A stretch of 64,000 bases of DNA from Thysanoteuthis rhombus (GCA_963457665.1 OY735233.1:20164422-20228421), one strand, 5' to 3'. Shown: positions 46,152-57,987, counted from the first letter of the stretch. Program-made: numbers and translations. Notes: generated by a model not told the origin, from the letters alone.

Positions 46152-46420
46152 AAAATTAGGAAAAAAAGTCAAACTTTCTGTGATATACACAAACTAAGGG
46201 ATTAATTTAGCAAAAATTTAGATTGCAAATTGAACTCCCCCTCCAACTAAAAACCTGGAAATGGGAGAAAGGAAAAAAAAATTTTTTTTTTTTTCCAGCC
46301 ATAACTAAATGTTTGAATTTTCATCTCTTTAACTTCATTGGTGCTGCCTGTTCACATGATTCATACATAGCCAGCCAGACCAACTAAATAACTAAAGAAA
46401 CCTTTAGTGACAGTTTCTAC
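46152..46420 (+). mobile_element. Family A element, 3' part
   Basis: AAAAAGTCAAACTTTCTGTG, CAAACTAAGGGATTAATTTAG, CCAGCCAGACCAACTAAATA and the end TTTAGTGACAGTTTCTA. The 5' third is missing. Confidence 0.75.
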
Positions 46421-47180
46421 TGTTTAATTGCTAGATAATCAACATCTAATTATAGTTATGGGATTAGAAAAAGCACAAATGTTATGTCCTTGCACTGTTC
46501 ATAACTAATTTAGTGCCGAATTCATTCAGTGAATTTGTGTGACCCCCGCCCACATGCTGTTGTTGTAGTATGACCTAGTGACCCAGAAGCAATTGTACTT
46601 GGTATGGGTGAAATCAGGAAATTTAATGGCAAATATGGTGGTCTCTACTCCCCCCCCCTCCAATCTCTGACTGTCTGCCGGTTGTGGCTTGAGGTTTATT
46701 TGGCCTTGCTGTATTCTGATGCCAGATTGAGGAGGATTTGTGTAGGAAGATTGTATTGCTCCAATTTACCAGGTGGGGGGGGGCTGCAGCATTTGAAATC
46801 CTATAGGTATTTGTTTGTTGTTTGTTTGTTTGTTTCTGTTTTTTTTTTTTTTTTTTCTTTTTTTCTTTCAAAGCTCTGACACTGGTGAGGAACATGAATA
46901 AAATCTCAAGCCAACTTTCTGATGCCTTACTGCGGCAGACAAACCTGAAATATTTCATAATTGGAGTTTTGACAAAGATACATTAACTGTAGTTTGGCGT
47001 GATGGGTCCACTGCTGAACCAAGGCCTTTCCAATTTCTGGGTAGTTTAGTGGCTAATTGTTTTTGTGGTGGACTAGTTTTGAATTCGGTATTGTCCTTCT
47101 CTTGGATTGGTTGTGTCCAAAATCTGGAGAGCCCAGTCTGCCATGCAATTTTACCCATATCTACTGTACTACTTATTTCT

Positions 47181-47219
<39 letters not shown>

Positions 47220-47530
47220 ATATATATATATATATGCCCCCCCCATATCATATATTGTACCATGATATCGAATTCCGTACAAAACATAAAAACCAGTGAA
47301 GAAAATTACATACTAGGAAATAATTAACTGGAATGACATTGATGTTTTTTTGAAAAAAGTTTTTTCATATATTTAGTGTTTAAAGCTGTAAAGCTTACAT
47401 ATATGTATGAGTGTATGTATAATTATAAAATCCTCTATATCATATTGAGACTGTTTGAAATTAACTCCCATTATTACACAGTGAGTGTATCATTTGGCCC
47501 AGACAATGTTAATAGAATAACCAAAAGAAA
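46421..47530. other. Non-coding stretch with low-complexity tracts
   Basis: A C run at 46651-46660, (TTTG)n and poly-T at 46808-46866, and a CTCT-TATC-AT composite microsatellite at 47180-47236. No gene recognised. Confidence 0.5.
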
Positions 47531-47533
47531 ATC

Positions 47534-47745
47534 GGGGTGCTGCAGGAATCAAACCTGTGACTGATGGAGTAACTGCTTCAACATAGCATTGCTCTTAACA
47601 GCTGCAGGTAATGCAAAGGTCCAAATAACTGCTTCAACTCCTAATTCTCATTTTACTTATTCACGGTCTATATCTGTTAAGTTTGTTTCTTTCAATGTGG
47701 ACAATTATGTTATTAAAAAATGGGAAAATGATTCGACAGAATGAT
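47534..47745 (-). repeat. tRNA-like element, degenerate copy of 9764-10000
   Basis: GGTGCTGCAGGAATCAAACC at the end of the tRNA-like part and GCATTGCTCTTAACAGC in the D-arm position, then GGTCCAAATAACTGCTTCAA and GACAGAATGATT in the flank. The acceptor-stem pairing is lost here. Confidence 0.6.
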
Positions 47746-48287
47746 TAAAAAATCTTTTTTTCCAAAATCATCCTGTGACCGTTATTTGGATTGTGACCAA
47801 AGCTTTGAGAATCACCGCCTTACTTTTTAGGGATTTAAATTGAAACGACCAAAAAATTGTAGTCAAAAGAAATCTTCTGAAATGTTTGAGGTATGAACTC
47901 CAAAAACATTAAAAGAGAAACTACTTTAAAGTTATTAATGAATTTGATATCTGTATCTATGAGAGGTGTCTCTGTCACACAATAGAAACTACCTGAGCAT
48001 GGCTGAAGTGTGCATACTTAATGAAACTAGAAGGTTTCAAAGTAAAAAGGTTTGGGAAAAATTAAAAGAAAAAAAGGGTTTTAGAGAAGGGTCAAAAGTG
48101 AAGGGAAACTTTTATTTCCCCCAACCCAGATGGGTACTTCAGTTAATTAGCCATAAAATTACCCGACTTCATCTTCCAATATTTCAATTTTTTTGTGTAG
48201 CTTTTACCTTCGTCTTAATTTTTAGTTGCGTTTCATCACAACTTTTACCTGGACCGTCATTCCACAGCGACTACTAAATGGAAAGTA

Positions 48288-48372
48288 AGCTCACAGTGAG
48301 AATTGAACTAGCATTGCTTTCATCAGGGAGTCCAGTTTACACCTGATGGCCTTTAACCATTCAGCCATGGAG
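48288..48372 (-). repeat. tRNA-like sequence, Ser/Leu-type box pattern
   Basis: The minus strand carries CATGGCTGAATGGTTAAAGGC (A-box-like, resembling the TGGCNGAGTGGTTAAGGC of class II tRNAs) and CTAGTTCAATTCTCACTGTG (B-box-like), about 60 bases apart. The stems pair poorly. It is a tRNA pseudogene or SINE head, 190 bp upstream of the kinase exon. Confidence 0.5.
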
Positions 48373-48504
48373 TTTCATGATTGAACAGAAGTTGATTTTG
48401 AATCTTTACACTTGATCCAATTATGAAATTGAATTGAAGATTGCATTTCTTTGATTGTTTGAAAAAAAAAAAAAAAAAAAAAATTTTTTTTTGTTGTCCT
48501 TTTG

Positions 48505-48573
48505 CAAGAATGTGATTTTTTTTTTTTTTTTTTTTTCTCTGCATCTCTCCTAGACTGTGATTAATCTCTGACC
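48505..48573 (+). other. Polypyrimidine tract, splice acceptor and 5'UTR start of the kinase exon
   Basis: A run of T (about 48517-48537) is followed by CTCTGCATCTCTCCTAG, a textbook 3' splice site ending at 48553. The 20 bases from 48554 to 48573 carry an in-frame TGA just upstream of the ATG, so they are 5'UTR. This implies an upstream non-coding exon. It was not located with confidence. Confidence 0.7.
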
Positions 48574-48827
48574 ATGACCACAAAATGGAGCTTTAGAATG
48601 AGCGGCCGGCAGGAATCCTTTGCATCCGGTGAATTTGACCAGTTGTCTGAGATTGGCCGCGGGGCATATGGAACGGTATATAAGGCGCGGCATCGTATCA
48701 GCGGTCAGGTAGTTGCTATGAAACAGATCCCTCTGCCTCTGTCTGGAGAAGGCGTGCCGATGAATGCCATAAGAGAAATTGCAGCTCTGCGACGAATGGA
48801 ATTCTTCGAGCATCGTAACATTGTACG
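48574..48827 (+). CDS. First coding exon of a CDK4/6-type cyclin-dependent kinase (partial)
   Basis: This exon encodes the kinase N-lobe of a cell-cycle CDK; CDK4/6 bound to cyclin D phosphorylates Rb in G1. Seen: 84 codons plus two bases. A glycine-rich loop GRGAYGTV lies at residues 28-35, the ATP-binding lysine is K50 (VAMKQI), and the cyclin-binding helix reads PMNAIRE at 62-68 with the alphaC glutamate at 68. EFFEHRNIVR follows, the position of FEHPNVVR in CDK4/6. CDK4/6 have PISTVRE or PLSTIRE here and CDK2 has PSTAIRE; the GEGVP lead-in and FEH segment favour CDK4/6. Start: the ATG at 48574 is the first after the acceptor AG at 48552-48553; M9 is an alternative. The exon ends in phase 2 at donor GTAAGT (48828). 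The remaining roughly 220 residues were not found downstream in the window. Confidence 0.9.
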
Positions 48828-48879
48828 GTAAGTGGCTTTATTTTTACTTTTTTTGTTTTTTGTTTATTTTCATTTTTTC

Positions 48880-49395
48880 TTCAGTTGGACTCGTTGCCAT
48901 GTAAAGCAAGAAAGAGCGAGTGACGTAACAGTTGAAAGCGTGAACAATGGAATCGGCGTGCCAGGTTCAAACGTTGACTGAAGCTGATGACATTCATTTC
49001 TCACTGATGTTATCTCTCCTCCCATCCATGGGTAAAATAGCTGGGTGAACTGGGCCCTCTTAGCCTCTGGAGGCAACCAGTCTAGGAGGAAGACAATTCT
49101 GAATTCCAAACAAGGAGTTAAAAGCCCCTAAAGACAGTTCAATGTTGTTATCAGCCTGTTTCTCATAACTCGTGCGACAAAACTAGTTCTAAACTGTATT
49201 AGCTTTTGCCCTTCCCCTTCGACGACATCAGTGGTGTGTGGAAATGGGAGACTTGCTGCATTGGCAACCACCTGTCTTCCATACAAACCTTGCCTCGAAG
49301 AGACTGCCAGCAAGACTTTCTGGGTGTGGATCCCCTAGTCTCATGAGATTGCTGGATGCCCCCAGTGGGGCATATAGCAGGGAGATGCTCCATCC
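48880..49395 (+). mobile_element. SINE family S inside the kinase intron
   Basis: The head reads GTGACGTAACAGTTGAAAGC...GGAATCGGCGTGCCAGGTTC. The body includes CCATCCATGGGTAAAATAGC, GGCAACCAGTCTAGGAGG and CTTCGACGACATCAGTGG, with the 3' part CTAGTCTCATGAGATTGC. It starts about 50 bp after the splice donor. Probably the most complete copy in the window. Confidence 0.75.
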
Positions 49396-49769
49396 TAGAT
49401 TCTGTGGGTTTTACTTCAAAAAAAGAAAATTCATCACTTTTTGGCGACTGATTTTTGATGGGGCGGGGGCAGGTTTTCAGCTATTTATACACACACTAAT
49501 TTTTAAAACATATATGAATATCTTTCTAAAATAAGTAGCTGATGATCACAGTATTTCTGTATCAAAATCACTTGGAACACATTTCCATAACAAAATCGCT
49601 CACAATGTAAAACTATACAACAAAATTGAATTATCACTTAGGACCATTTCCTTCAATGTTAGACCATCCCTGCTGAAACATCTGTTTGAATCACTTATGA
49701 TATAAAATTAATACAAAAATTGTAACAATTCTGAATTGTGAAGATGCACCATGAGTTCTCCGCAGGTTT

Positions 49770-50185
49770 TATAATCACAGAGGAGGTATTAGTGACGTAA
49801 CAGCTAATGGAGTGGACCAATAAAATTGGTGAGCTGAGGCTGTTTACGCTTGCTCTGCACGAAAGGCATGGATCAATCTCTTCTTCTCCCTAGCTATGGG
49901 TAAAATTGCATGGCTGACTGGGCTCGTTAGCCTCGGGTTGCAACCAGTCTAGGAGAAAAACAACTCTGGATTATAAAATGAGGAGCTTGAGTCCCGATCT
50001 CCTGTGATGATACTGGTATAGATCAAGCTGTATCGGCCCCCTGCCCTTCCTTTAGACAACATCGGTGAGTGGAGAAAGGAAACTTGCGTCATAGGCAAGC
50101 CCCTGTCTCCCATAAAATCCTGTGCCCTGGAAAGACTGAAAGCAAGACCATCTTGGTGAGACTAATGGGCGCCACTGAAGCCACC
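49770..50185 (+). mobile_element. SINE family S, second intronic copy
   Basis: TAGTGACGTAACAGCTAATGG, CCCTAGCTATGGGTAAAATT, GGTTGCAACCAGTCTAGGAG, CTGCCCTTCCTTTAGACAAC and GTGAGACTAATGGGCGCC follow the order of the copy at 48880. Same orientation, about 890 bp apart. Confidence 0.75.
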
Positions 50186-50219
50186 AATAATTACAGAATA
50201 TTTGACAAATAAGTCAATA

Positions 50220-50560
50220 TCTTGTGTTTGAACAAAAAGTTAAGCTGCAATCCCTTGAGAGATGACTCTTATCGGAGGGTATGCAATTGGTGATGAAGTC
50301 CTGGTTTCTTCCGCCTGTGTCAGATCAGTGATCCTTGCAAAGTTGTGACCAGGACTTCATTCTTACAAGTTTTCATGACCAGCTCCGTAGCAAGGATGTC
50401 TGTCCACCAAAGGGATACCTCAGCCCTAATCACACAGCTGAGAGTGTTCTCAATTAGTTGCTGGGTTCACTGTGAATTTTGATCTAATGAGTTTTCCACA
50501 CACTTGGCCCATACTGGGATTGAACCAGGGCCTTTTGTATGCAAAAGTGCTTGGAGAAAG
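50220..50560 (-). repeat. Possible tRNA-derived element (minus)
   Basis: The minus strand has CTCCAAGCACTTTTGCATAC and CCCTGGTTCAATCCCAGTAT, the latter a good B-box. The body down to 50220 is unassigned. Confidence 0.45.
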
Positions 50561-50714
50561 GTTAATTCTTACAATGTGCATAAAGCAAACTCTAAATGAA
50601 ACTAGCATTCCAAGGGAAATCATGAATCACAGCGATCCATATATGCTGCTATTTATCTCATAACTTGATTTTACCATTTTGATAGTTTGAACAATAAATT
50701 TTTGGTTAAAAAAG

Positions 50715-50840
50715 ATTATTTGGGACCAATTCGTCATAAACTTTCACTGTAAATTGAACTTTCCAATAAAAACCTAGTTGGTAGGGAGGGGGCTTCAAAA
50801 AATGAAAAAGACCTCTCCCTGTACTCATTGAAAGGTGTGT
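50715..50840 (+). repeat. Family A fragment
   Basis: GGGACCAATTCGTCATAAAC, TAAATTGAACTTTCCAATAA, AAACCTAGTTGGTAGGG. Only the middle of the element. Confidence 0.55.
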
Positions 50841-52299
50841 GTGTATGCATGCAAGTCACTACTATGGAGCTTAGGACTTGGCAAAGTCTGGATAGATTGA
50901 TAATAGAGCTGTAATAATTCACTGATGTATCTTGATATCTCTCACTTCGGTGATAATCGATACGCAAATTTTTTTTCTTGATGCTAATGATTTTTTTTTT
51001 AATTCATCTGAAATTTGTTTTTAATTTTTTTCTTTTTTTTTTTTTTTTTATCGAATGAAAACTTCAGAAACACATTTGTCATCTGATTATTTAAATACAC
51101 ATTTCTGAAGTGGATATTTTTACCAGAGCTCATATTCTGATAACCCCTTTTTAGGGAGGTTCATATTTTGATAGTTTTTCTAACGTTGAATTCTTTTCAG
51201 CACTTCTTTTGGAAGTTTTTTTTTTTTCGTTTTTAATTTAAAAAAGATTTTTATAAATTCTTTTCACCTGAGCTCATTTTGTAAACCTAGCAATAGTGAT
51301 TAAACTGGTCTGTTATGGATAGAGGTTTACTGAATAACATTTACCCTCGCTTCAAATATTTCTATAACTTATATTTGATGAATTAACTTGGAAATTAATT
51401 ATACATACACAAAAAATGAGCTTAGAATCATATAAAAGATCTCAACACCATTGCGGACATACATGGATTGGCACTTTGAAGCCTAAAGCTATTTTATTAG
51501 GTATTTCATTTTTGATAATTCAATTTCAAGTTATTTTTCTTTCTTTCTTTCTTAGTCTCAACTAAACTTGAGCTGTTTTAAAGGTTGATTGGACATAGTC
51601 TTAAGAATTCCAATGATATAATTGTTATGTCATAATAGGAAGGTTATAATTTGCATATATACCAATTACATGGATAGATAATTGCTAGAATAAACGAGTA
51701 ATAGCAAAATATTTAATGAAAAAAAACTCGGCTCTTTTTTTTTTTTTTTTTTTCCCCCCTCAGGAGCGTATAATTATCCTGTTTGAGTAACACTTGATTC
51801 TTGACCACTTACAATCCCCAATCATCTCTTGATTCTCAAAGCACAACGATTTCCCTCCAAGAATGTTTTTAGAATTCACTTTATCCCTCATGTTTTTGAT
51901 CCAATATTGATTACCCTGAGACATGTTTTTCTGAGTTGCTTCAATTTCTCATGGTTGTGAAATGGTTACCTTCTTTTAGTTATTCATTATTATCCAATTT
52001 CTTTTTTAAAATCTTGAATAGGCAGCCCATTTTCTTTTGGCCTTGTTCTACTGTCATTCTGGCTCAGAGAATGGAACTAGTGTCTCTCGCAGAAAAAAAG
52101 CCTTTCTTCATGTGAGGCTAATTTTAAACTGGATAGATACATTTATCTTGATATGTTGGTTTGAAGTGTTGACTAAACTTAGTTATGCACTCTAAGAATT
52201 TCTGTCTGACACTAGGAACTTGTCTAAACTGATGGCACACTTCTTGAAGATGGGAAAAATTTCTGCAAATGACTATAATTACATCATTCAGTATAAAAT
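50841..52299. other. AT-rich intronic stretch, nothing recognised
   Basis: Poly-T tracts near 50990, 51030 and 51735. No coding exon, SINE or TIR element was recognised. Confidence 0.45.
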
Positions 52300-52510
52300 G
52301 GAAGGTGTGGTGGCCTAATGGTTGGCAAACTGAATTCAAATTTGAGCAGAGACAGATTGTGTATATTTCACCCTCATCCATGGGTAAGTAGGATAGAGTT
52401 GGCTCTTCAAACTTGGTTAGCAATCACTTCAGGAGATGGATAACTCTGACTTCAAACCGGGAAATCAAACCCTTTGTCTTTCATTGTGCTGGTTACAGAT
52501 TAGAGAATGT
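52300..52510 (+). mobile_element. SINE family S, degenerate
   Basis: GTGTGGTGGCCTAATGGTTGG (A-box-like), CATCCATGGGTAAGTAGGAT, GTTGGCTCTTCAAACTTGG and GGATAACTCTGACTTCAAACC. The B-box is weak. Confidence 0.6.
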
Positions 52511-53110
52511 GTTCCTGAAATGCACAGTCAAGAGGACTCTTGTGAAACTTCAATTGGCCTAGGATCTTTTACAAGTATACAAAGATTGGTTTGTGTGTGT
52601 GTGTGCACTTGATGCTACAAGGTGTTACTGTTATTGCTAAATGTTACATAGTGTGTTTTTATGACTTGTTATTTTGTGGGTAAAGATTGTTATATTATAT
52701 AAGTGATTGACTAACGTTACATTGTGTCTGTGGAGATGTGGGCGATGTTGTAATTTAGCGTCTCAAATTATCGCAGTTGATATAAGGGTACTCGTTGCTC
52801 AGTTACAACAAAATATCATTAAGCAGATTTCGAATTTAATAAGAAACTTTTTGCAGTCATTTTTTTTTCTTTTGACAATATGAACTTTTTTATTTTCATT
52901 TATTCATTTTATTTTTATCTATTTATTTATTCATTCATTTTTTTTACTTATATTTTTATTCGTACAATTCCTGAAAAAACGCTTTGAAAACTAAAAAATA
53001 AAGTCCTCTTGATTGGAACAAAAATAAATCCATCTATGGTTAAAATAACTGGAGTATTTACTAATATTTTACAAATGAATTTAAAAAATTTTTTTTTATA
53101 CACGAAGTTT
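52511..53110. other. Non-coding stretch
   Basis: A short TG run at 52590-52604 and T-rich low-complexity DNA at 52860-52960. No gene recognised. Confidence 0.45.
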
Positions 53111-53173
53111 TGGTTGTCAGTTTTTAATAGTCAGCATAGATTTCTTCAGTTTTCAAGATGGTTTGGCTGGCTA

Positions 53174-53216
<43 letters not shown>

Positions 53217-53553
53217 ATTGTGCGCACTTGCCACACCAATGGAACTTCATGGCTGAAAGTTTGAACTTTTATTCCTTACTATGTCTAAGGAAAAATTCTT
53301 TAAAAAAATTGGGGGAGGAGTTTAGTTTGCAGTGTAAGTTTATGCTAAACTAGTTTGGCAGCATTCACGCTTGTTCTTTGAAAATTCAGACTTTTCTAGT
53401 GATCACTGCCCAACAAAAGATGAGAGGAATAACTTATCTATTGATCACCCCCCTTTTTTTTTTCAATTTCTTTGATCATTTGCACACTGCATGCTCTCAG
53501 AAGAAATTGGTCACATTATGGTTCCTTCTGAGTGACTAACCAAACCTGCTCTT
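53111..53553 (-). mobile_element. Family A element (minus) with (TG)n insertion
   Basis: TTGTCAGTTTTTAATAGTCAGC, GATTTCTTCAGTTTTCAAG, AATGGAACTTCATGGCTG, TGGCAGCATTCACGCTTG and GGTTCCTTCTGAGTGACTAACC. A TG microsatellite (53179-53211) has grown where other copies have a TATGTATG segment. Confidence 0.8.
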
Positions 53554-53870
53554 ATTAAATTTGATATCTGGTTAGTTACTATTTTGCTGTAACTGACCCA
53601 GTCCCCTCCGAGGGTGCCATTTGGTATTTTTCAAGACCGAAATTGAGCAAATTTGGAATTGAAAAGCTATTTGGTTCTGATAGTAAAGATTTGGTACTGA
53701 AGGAAAATTTACAAAAGGTAACAATCTCTCACTCACGAATTATATGATGCAAAATAAAAATACTGAACGATACATGAAACAATACGTATTTTAATCCATT
53801 TTTCCTGCAAGCTTAGTCTGATGATGGATTTAAAGTTATTTTGGTATTGGAACTAATTTGATCCACAGAC

Positions 53871-54128
53871 CAGAGCTTACCAAACGTTTTGCATTCGTGA
53901 CACATTTAAAAATGGATTATTTTATTTTATTTTATTTTTGTTTTTGCAACACATAACTTGAGTTTTGTCAAGCCAAATACATTATTCAGAATGCTGTTTC
54001 GATTAAAAAAAAATAAGATAAAATGATATTTGTAAAAAAAATCAATGACATTTTTCCTCATTTTTGCGATACGCTTTGGGATTGTGATAAACGCCGGAAT
54101 GTTGCGACACACGGTTTGGAAAGCTCTG
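53871..54128. mobile_element. hAT-type non-autonomous element, 258 bp
   Basis: CAGAGCTTACCAAACG at the left and CGGTTTGGAAAGCTCTG at the right are inverted (about 14 of 16). GTGACACATTT near the left and GTTGCGACACACGG near the right fit the GTGTGYCGC subterminal pattern of this class. The flanking 8 bp (CCACAGAC, ACCCAGTT) match at only 4 positions, so the target duplication is not secure. Confidence 0.6.
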
Positions 54129-54579
54129 ACCCAGTTGATACAAATTTGGTCTTGTGTCCCCAAAGACATCTGGAAAACTTGGTGTCCTCCTTTCAACAAT
54201 AATCGTGATAATATGTGACGCTAAACTACGAGATAGCCTAGATGTTTACGGCAGACGTGTGTAACTGATTTTACAGACATTACGTTACTATTTTTGTTAT
54301 TGATTTCTGTGTTTGGCTCCTTTGTTACGGCCTCAGACAAATAATGATGACTTTTTTTTTATTGTTCTCCCCAAAAGAAAAAGAAAATCAGAACAAAAAG
54401 AAATTACCTACAACCTCTCCTTTTTTTTCCACCCATTCTTCTCATTTATAAACAAAACACCCCCAGTTCGCACACTCGTACCTGTACCTCGGCTGGAGTT
54501 TTTTAGGTAATGGGCCAAGTCGTGTGGCTAGGTAGGTACAATCGTCAGCAGTAGCAGGTGATAGATATTTTTGTTTCTA

Positions 54580-54615
54580 ATCTTGTTTCCTCCACCGCCG
54601 CCGCCGCCGACGAAC
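54580..54615. repeat. (CCG)n-rich tract in a locally GC-richer patch
   Basis: CCACCGCCGCCGCCGCCGAC lies in a stretch (about 54450-54780) with less AT than its surroundings. Such patches can mark promoters or 5' exons, but no transcript evidence is visible. Confidence 0.5.
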
Positions 54616-54918
54616 AAGGTGGAGGTAACAGAGAACACTTGGTTCGTTGTCCCATCTCTTACCCCCTCTCTGGTCACAATCACAACACACCTCCTTTCTA
54701 CTCCCTAGAAAAAGAAAAGAAAAAAAGGGGCCCCCATTTACATACAGCTGGAAACCCGCCGACAATACACCATTTTGCCTGTCTTTCTTGTGTTGACATT
54801 TAAAAAAATATTTTTATTGTTATTTTGGTTGGTGTTCATTATTATTTCGGCTGGGACTCGAAATCACGGGTACTAATGACAAGTCTGTATAAATCTTCGT
54901 TTAGGTGTCTGCCTAGAA

Positions 54919-55751
54919 CAGAGGTTCTCGAACTGTGTGCCGTCGCACAGTGGTGAGCTACCCCTATCTCCCAACAGGGCTGCCTGCCTATGCTGCTTTT
55001 TTCCCTCTCACCAACCATCTAGGTTTTTCTGGGTTTATATTATGAAAATAGTATATAATCTAGCTTTCTTCATACCTCAAATGAAAAAATAAACTCTGGA
55101 GAATAACTCCTGTATTCATATTAACAAGAAACGCTAATTCTTTAATAATTCAGACAGTTACTTGCCATGCAGGAATAAAATGTACTATTTGGGGCCCCAG
55201 AAAAAAATTAGTCAATGACAAAGAAGGGGTTGTTAGATGAAAAAAAAACAAAAAAAAACTTAAGAAAATAATGAATCGTTTTCTTTTTGAAGATGACGAA
55301 TGGAGTGGGGATAATTATTGTGATCTATAAAGGTACGTAAGTAAAATAACTCTTATTTATATTCAACTTCGATATCTTTGATGATAAAAAAAAAATTTAT
55401 TGCGAGTCTGATCTGGATATTTTCTTGGAATCTCACTGACAGCCTTGTCCCCTTAGAGTGTATTTGTGTATACAAATATGTATTTCGAATCTTGATCGTA
55501 GCTAGTACGAGTATTCTGTCTGTCCCTCTTCCACCACAAAGTTGCTTGCTTTTTTTTTTTTTTTTTTTTTGCAACAAATGAAAGGAAGAAGGGGTGTGAT
55601 GGATACCTGTCACTATACTGATATAAAAGTTTCGTCTATCGACTACTGAAATGTTCTTGTCTAATACATTTCGTTTTTAAAGTTGGTGTGCCGCTCAAGT
55701 CAAACATATTTTTTGAGTGTGCCGTCATACCATAAAGTCTTAGAACCACTG
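54919..55751. mobile_element. hAT-type non-autonomous element, 833 bp, with probable 8-bp target duplication
   Basis: CAGAGGTTCTCGAAC at the left and TTAGAACCACTG at the right are inverted ends. TGTGTGCCGTCGCA and GTGTGCCGTCATAC are matching subterminal blocks. Flanks GCCTAGAA (54911-54918) and GTCCAGAA (55752-55759) agree at 6 of 8 bases, as expected for an old hAT 8-bp duplication. No transposase is seen. Confidence 0.7.
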
Positions 55752-55759
55752 GTCCAGAA

Positions 55760-56385
55760 TAAAGATAATTTACTAAGCTTAGTTTAGACACAGGGCCACA
55801 TGGAGGTATCATGTTGCGCTAATATTACAAGAGGGGAGAGCCTATTTGAAAAATCAGCATTTGATATCCTGGGTTTTATCTGGATTCGTACCCCGGTAGG
55901 AAATCTCAATTTAATTGCTAAAATCCTTTTAATCATTTCGAGTAAAACAAAACAAAACACGATTGACACAATAGCAGTAGTTGTAGTTAGATCATCAGCA
56001 GATAGCGAATGAGCCCACAGAGCAGAATATCCAATTCTGTGTTAGCATTAAACTCTTCCCCTTTTTCTGTATATGTCAGCGACAAACTGACAGCTTTCAG
56101 ATCATAATTAAGATTATTTTTCTATTGATGTAATTAAAGAGGGTTTATACAATTACAAATTTATAACTCTAATGAAAATTTTAATTTCAAATTTCAAAAA
56201 TTTCACCCAAGTCAGTCTTCATCGAAAATAATCCTCTTCTGATGGATTCCATTTTTTGTTTTTTAATTTAAGGAAAAAAAGTCATAATGATAGTTAGGAG
56301 TCAATAGAGAGAAAAAAACATTTTGGCTTCTAGCTCGGAAGGAAAAAAGTCCCGTTCAATTTATTTAATTTATTATAACTTTTAA
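55760..56385. other. Non-coding stretch, nothing recognised
   Basis: AT-rich. The frame at 55800-56012 has no recognisable motif. Confidence 0.4.
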
Positions 56386-56835
56386 TCAATTCATAGCCCA
56401 TCCTTCCACAAAGCGTCATTGAGAACTTTTCGAGACATTGTGGATAAACATGATTGAATTCATGAATGTATGGAGAAAAAAATATCCCTTAATCGAAAAG
56501 AATTCCTGGATCTCCCCCGAAATTTAACCAATTCTTCCTTGTTGCATGGTCTATCCTCCCTAAAAAAAATCAATTGAAATGAATTTAGAAATTTCAGAGA
56601 CATTTGAATAGGCGTAAGTATGATGCAGGGCAGGTAACTGTCCCCCCCCCCCAAAAAAAACAAACTCTGGTTCCGCCCGAAAATTTCATGAATTCATCAT
56701 TACCTCGTTATTGGGATTCATTTAAAACTTTTGAAGATATTACACAAAAAGACATAAATGAATCGTATACATCTTTACTTCGTTAGAAATTCATTGAGAA
56801 CTTATGGAAATATTGCGGGGAAGACACATACAGAC
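56386..56835 (+). repeat. Family C repeat
   Basis: CATAGCCCATCCTTCCACA, CATTGAGAACTTTTCGAGAC, AATTCCTGGATCTCCCCCG, GATGCAGGGCAGGTAACTG and AAATTCATTGAGAACTTATG. At least three family C sub-blocks in order. Confidence 0.6.
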
Positions 56836-57985
56836 ACTAATTAATACATATCTTATAACTTCTTTGGCCGAGGTGGAAAAAAGTAGGGTAAGGTGGTAGT
56901 AGTAGTAATAGTAGCCTGTAAAAATGTTTGATACTGAGTTGAGTCTTCAAAACGCTTTTTGCGTGATTTATGGTTTTTGATCATGTGAGCTTACTTATGT
57001 ATGTAATTACACGTGTGTGTGTGTGTGTGTGTTTTTCAAATAATTTCTCCAAGTATTATTTTTCGTAGAGGTCACGTTGACCAAAATTTCCAAGTTTTTT
57101 GACTTTACACTGTAGTACTGATAAAATAAAATCTCATATCTTTTTAAAACACTTTTTTCTTCTTCTCGTTTGTTATATAATTAGAAAATTCGTTTGCTTG
57201 GTTTTTACGATCCTGCGATCTTGACATGATCTTGATACCGTCAAAAAGGGTAAAAAAAAACGTTAGCAATATGAAATAGTTATAAACAAAAGAGAGGACT
57301 ACGGGTCCAGTTTTCTTAGTTATTTGCTCGCATCTTTCTCGAAGAAAGATGCCTAGGTTGGAGGGGGTACCTATATGAACTCTCTCACTCACCGGATACA
57401 TGTTTTTCATTTTATAGCTTGGCCCAGCCCTCCCTATTGTGCTGAGGGGTTCTAGGAAGGGATGGTGTTGAGAGGGAAGTTACCCCTTGCCCTTGTCCTT
57501 ACTTCCAGCACCTGACCCCCATTCACTCCAGATTTTTGTCTCTTAATACCTGCCCCTACCTCTCGCCAACCATAGCTTATCTTTTTTTTTTCTTGCTTAG
57601 TTAAGAGGTAGCTACTGTTGGTCTTGTGGTGTACCGCATACTGACCCTCAGAAACAAAATGAAGAAGAAGGGCAGGGAAGGCAAGAAGTTAGGGCTGGTT
57701 TGAGGAAAAAAAAAAAAAATGAAGATCGGGATGGTTAAAAAAGAGAGGCCGGTTTTTTTCTGATAAGATTTTGTGAACATTTTTAGTTTCTTCCGAGTGG
57801 CCCTTTTGTAGAAACTTTGACAATGGCCATTAACAATGGATACCCACTTCTTTACTCACCCCTCCAACATCCTCCTGCTCAAAATACAATATTTGGATCA
57901 TTTAGAGTAAGATGTGTATCAAATACGGTCATGTGTCGACTTACGCCCGACCGACATACCTCTGATCGCAGATACGTCCGTTGAG
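56836..57985. other. Non-coding stretch
   Basis: (GTA)n near 56897-56915, TG run at 57012-57031, pyrimidine/purine-rich DNA at 57420-57760. No gene recognised. Confidence 0.45.
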
Positions 57986-57987
57986 GA

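Noticed and set aside
48550-49534. Antisense and intronic frames around the kinase exon
   Set aside because: Shadows of the exon on the other strand, or SINE family S sequence.
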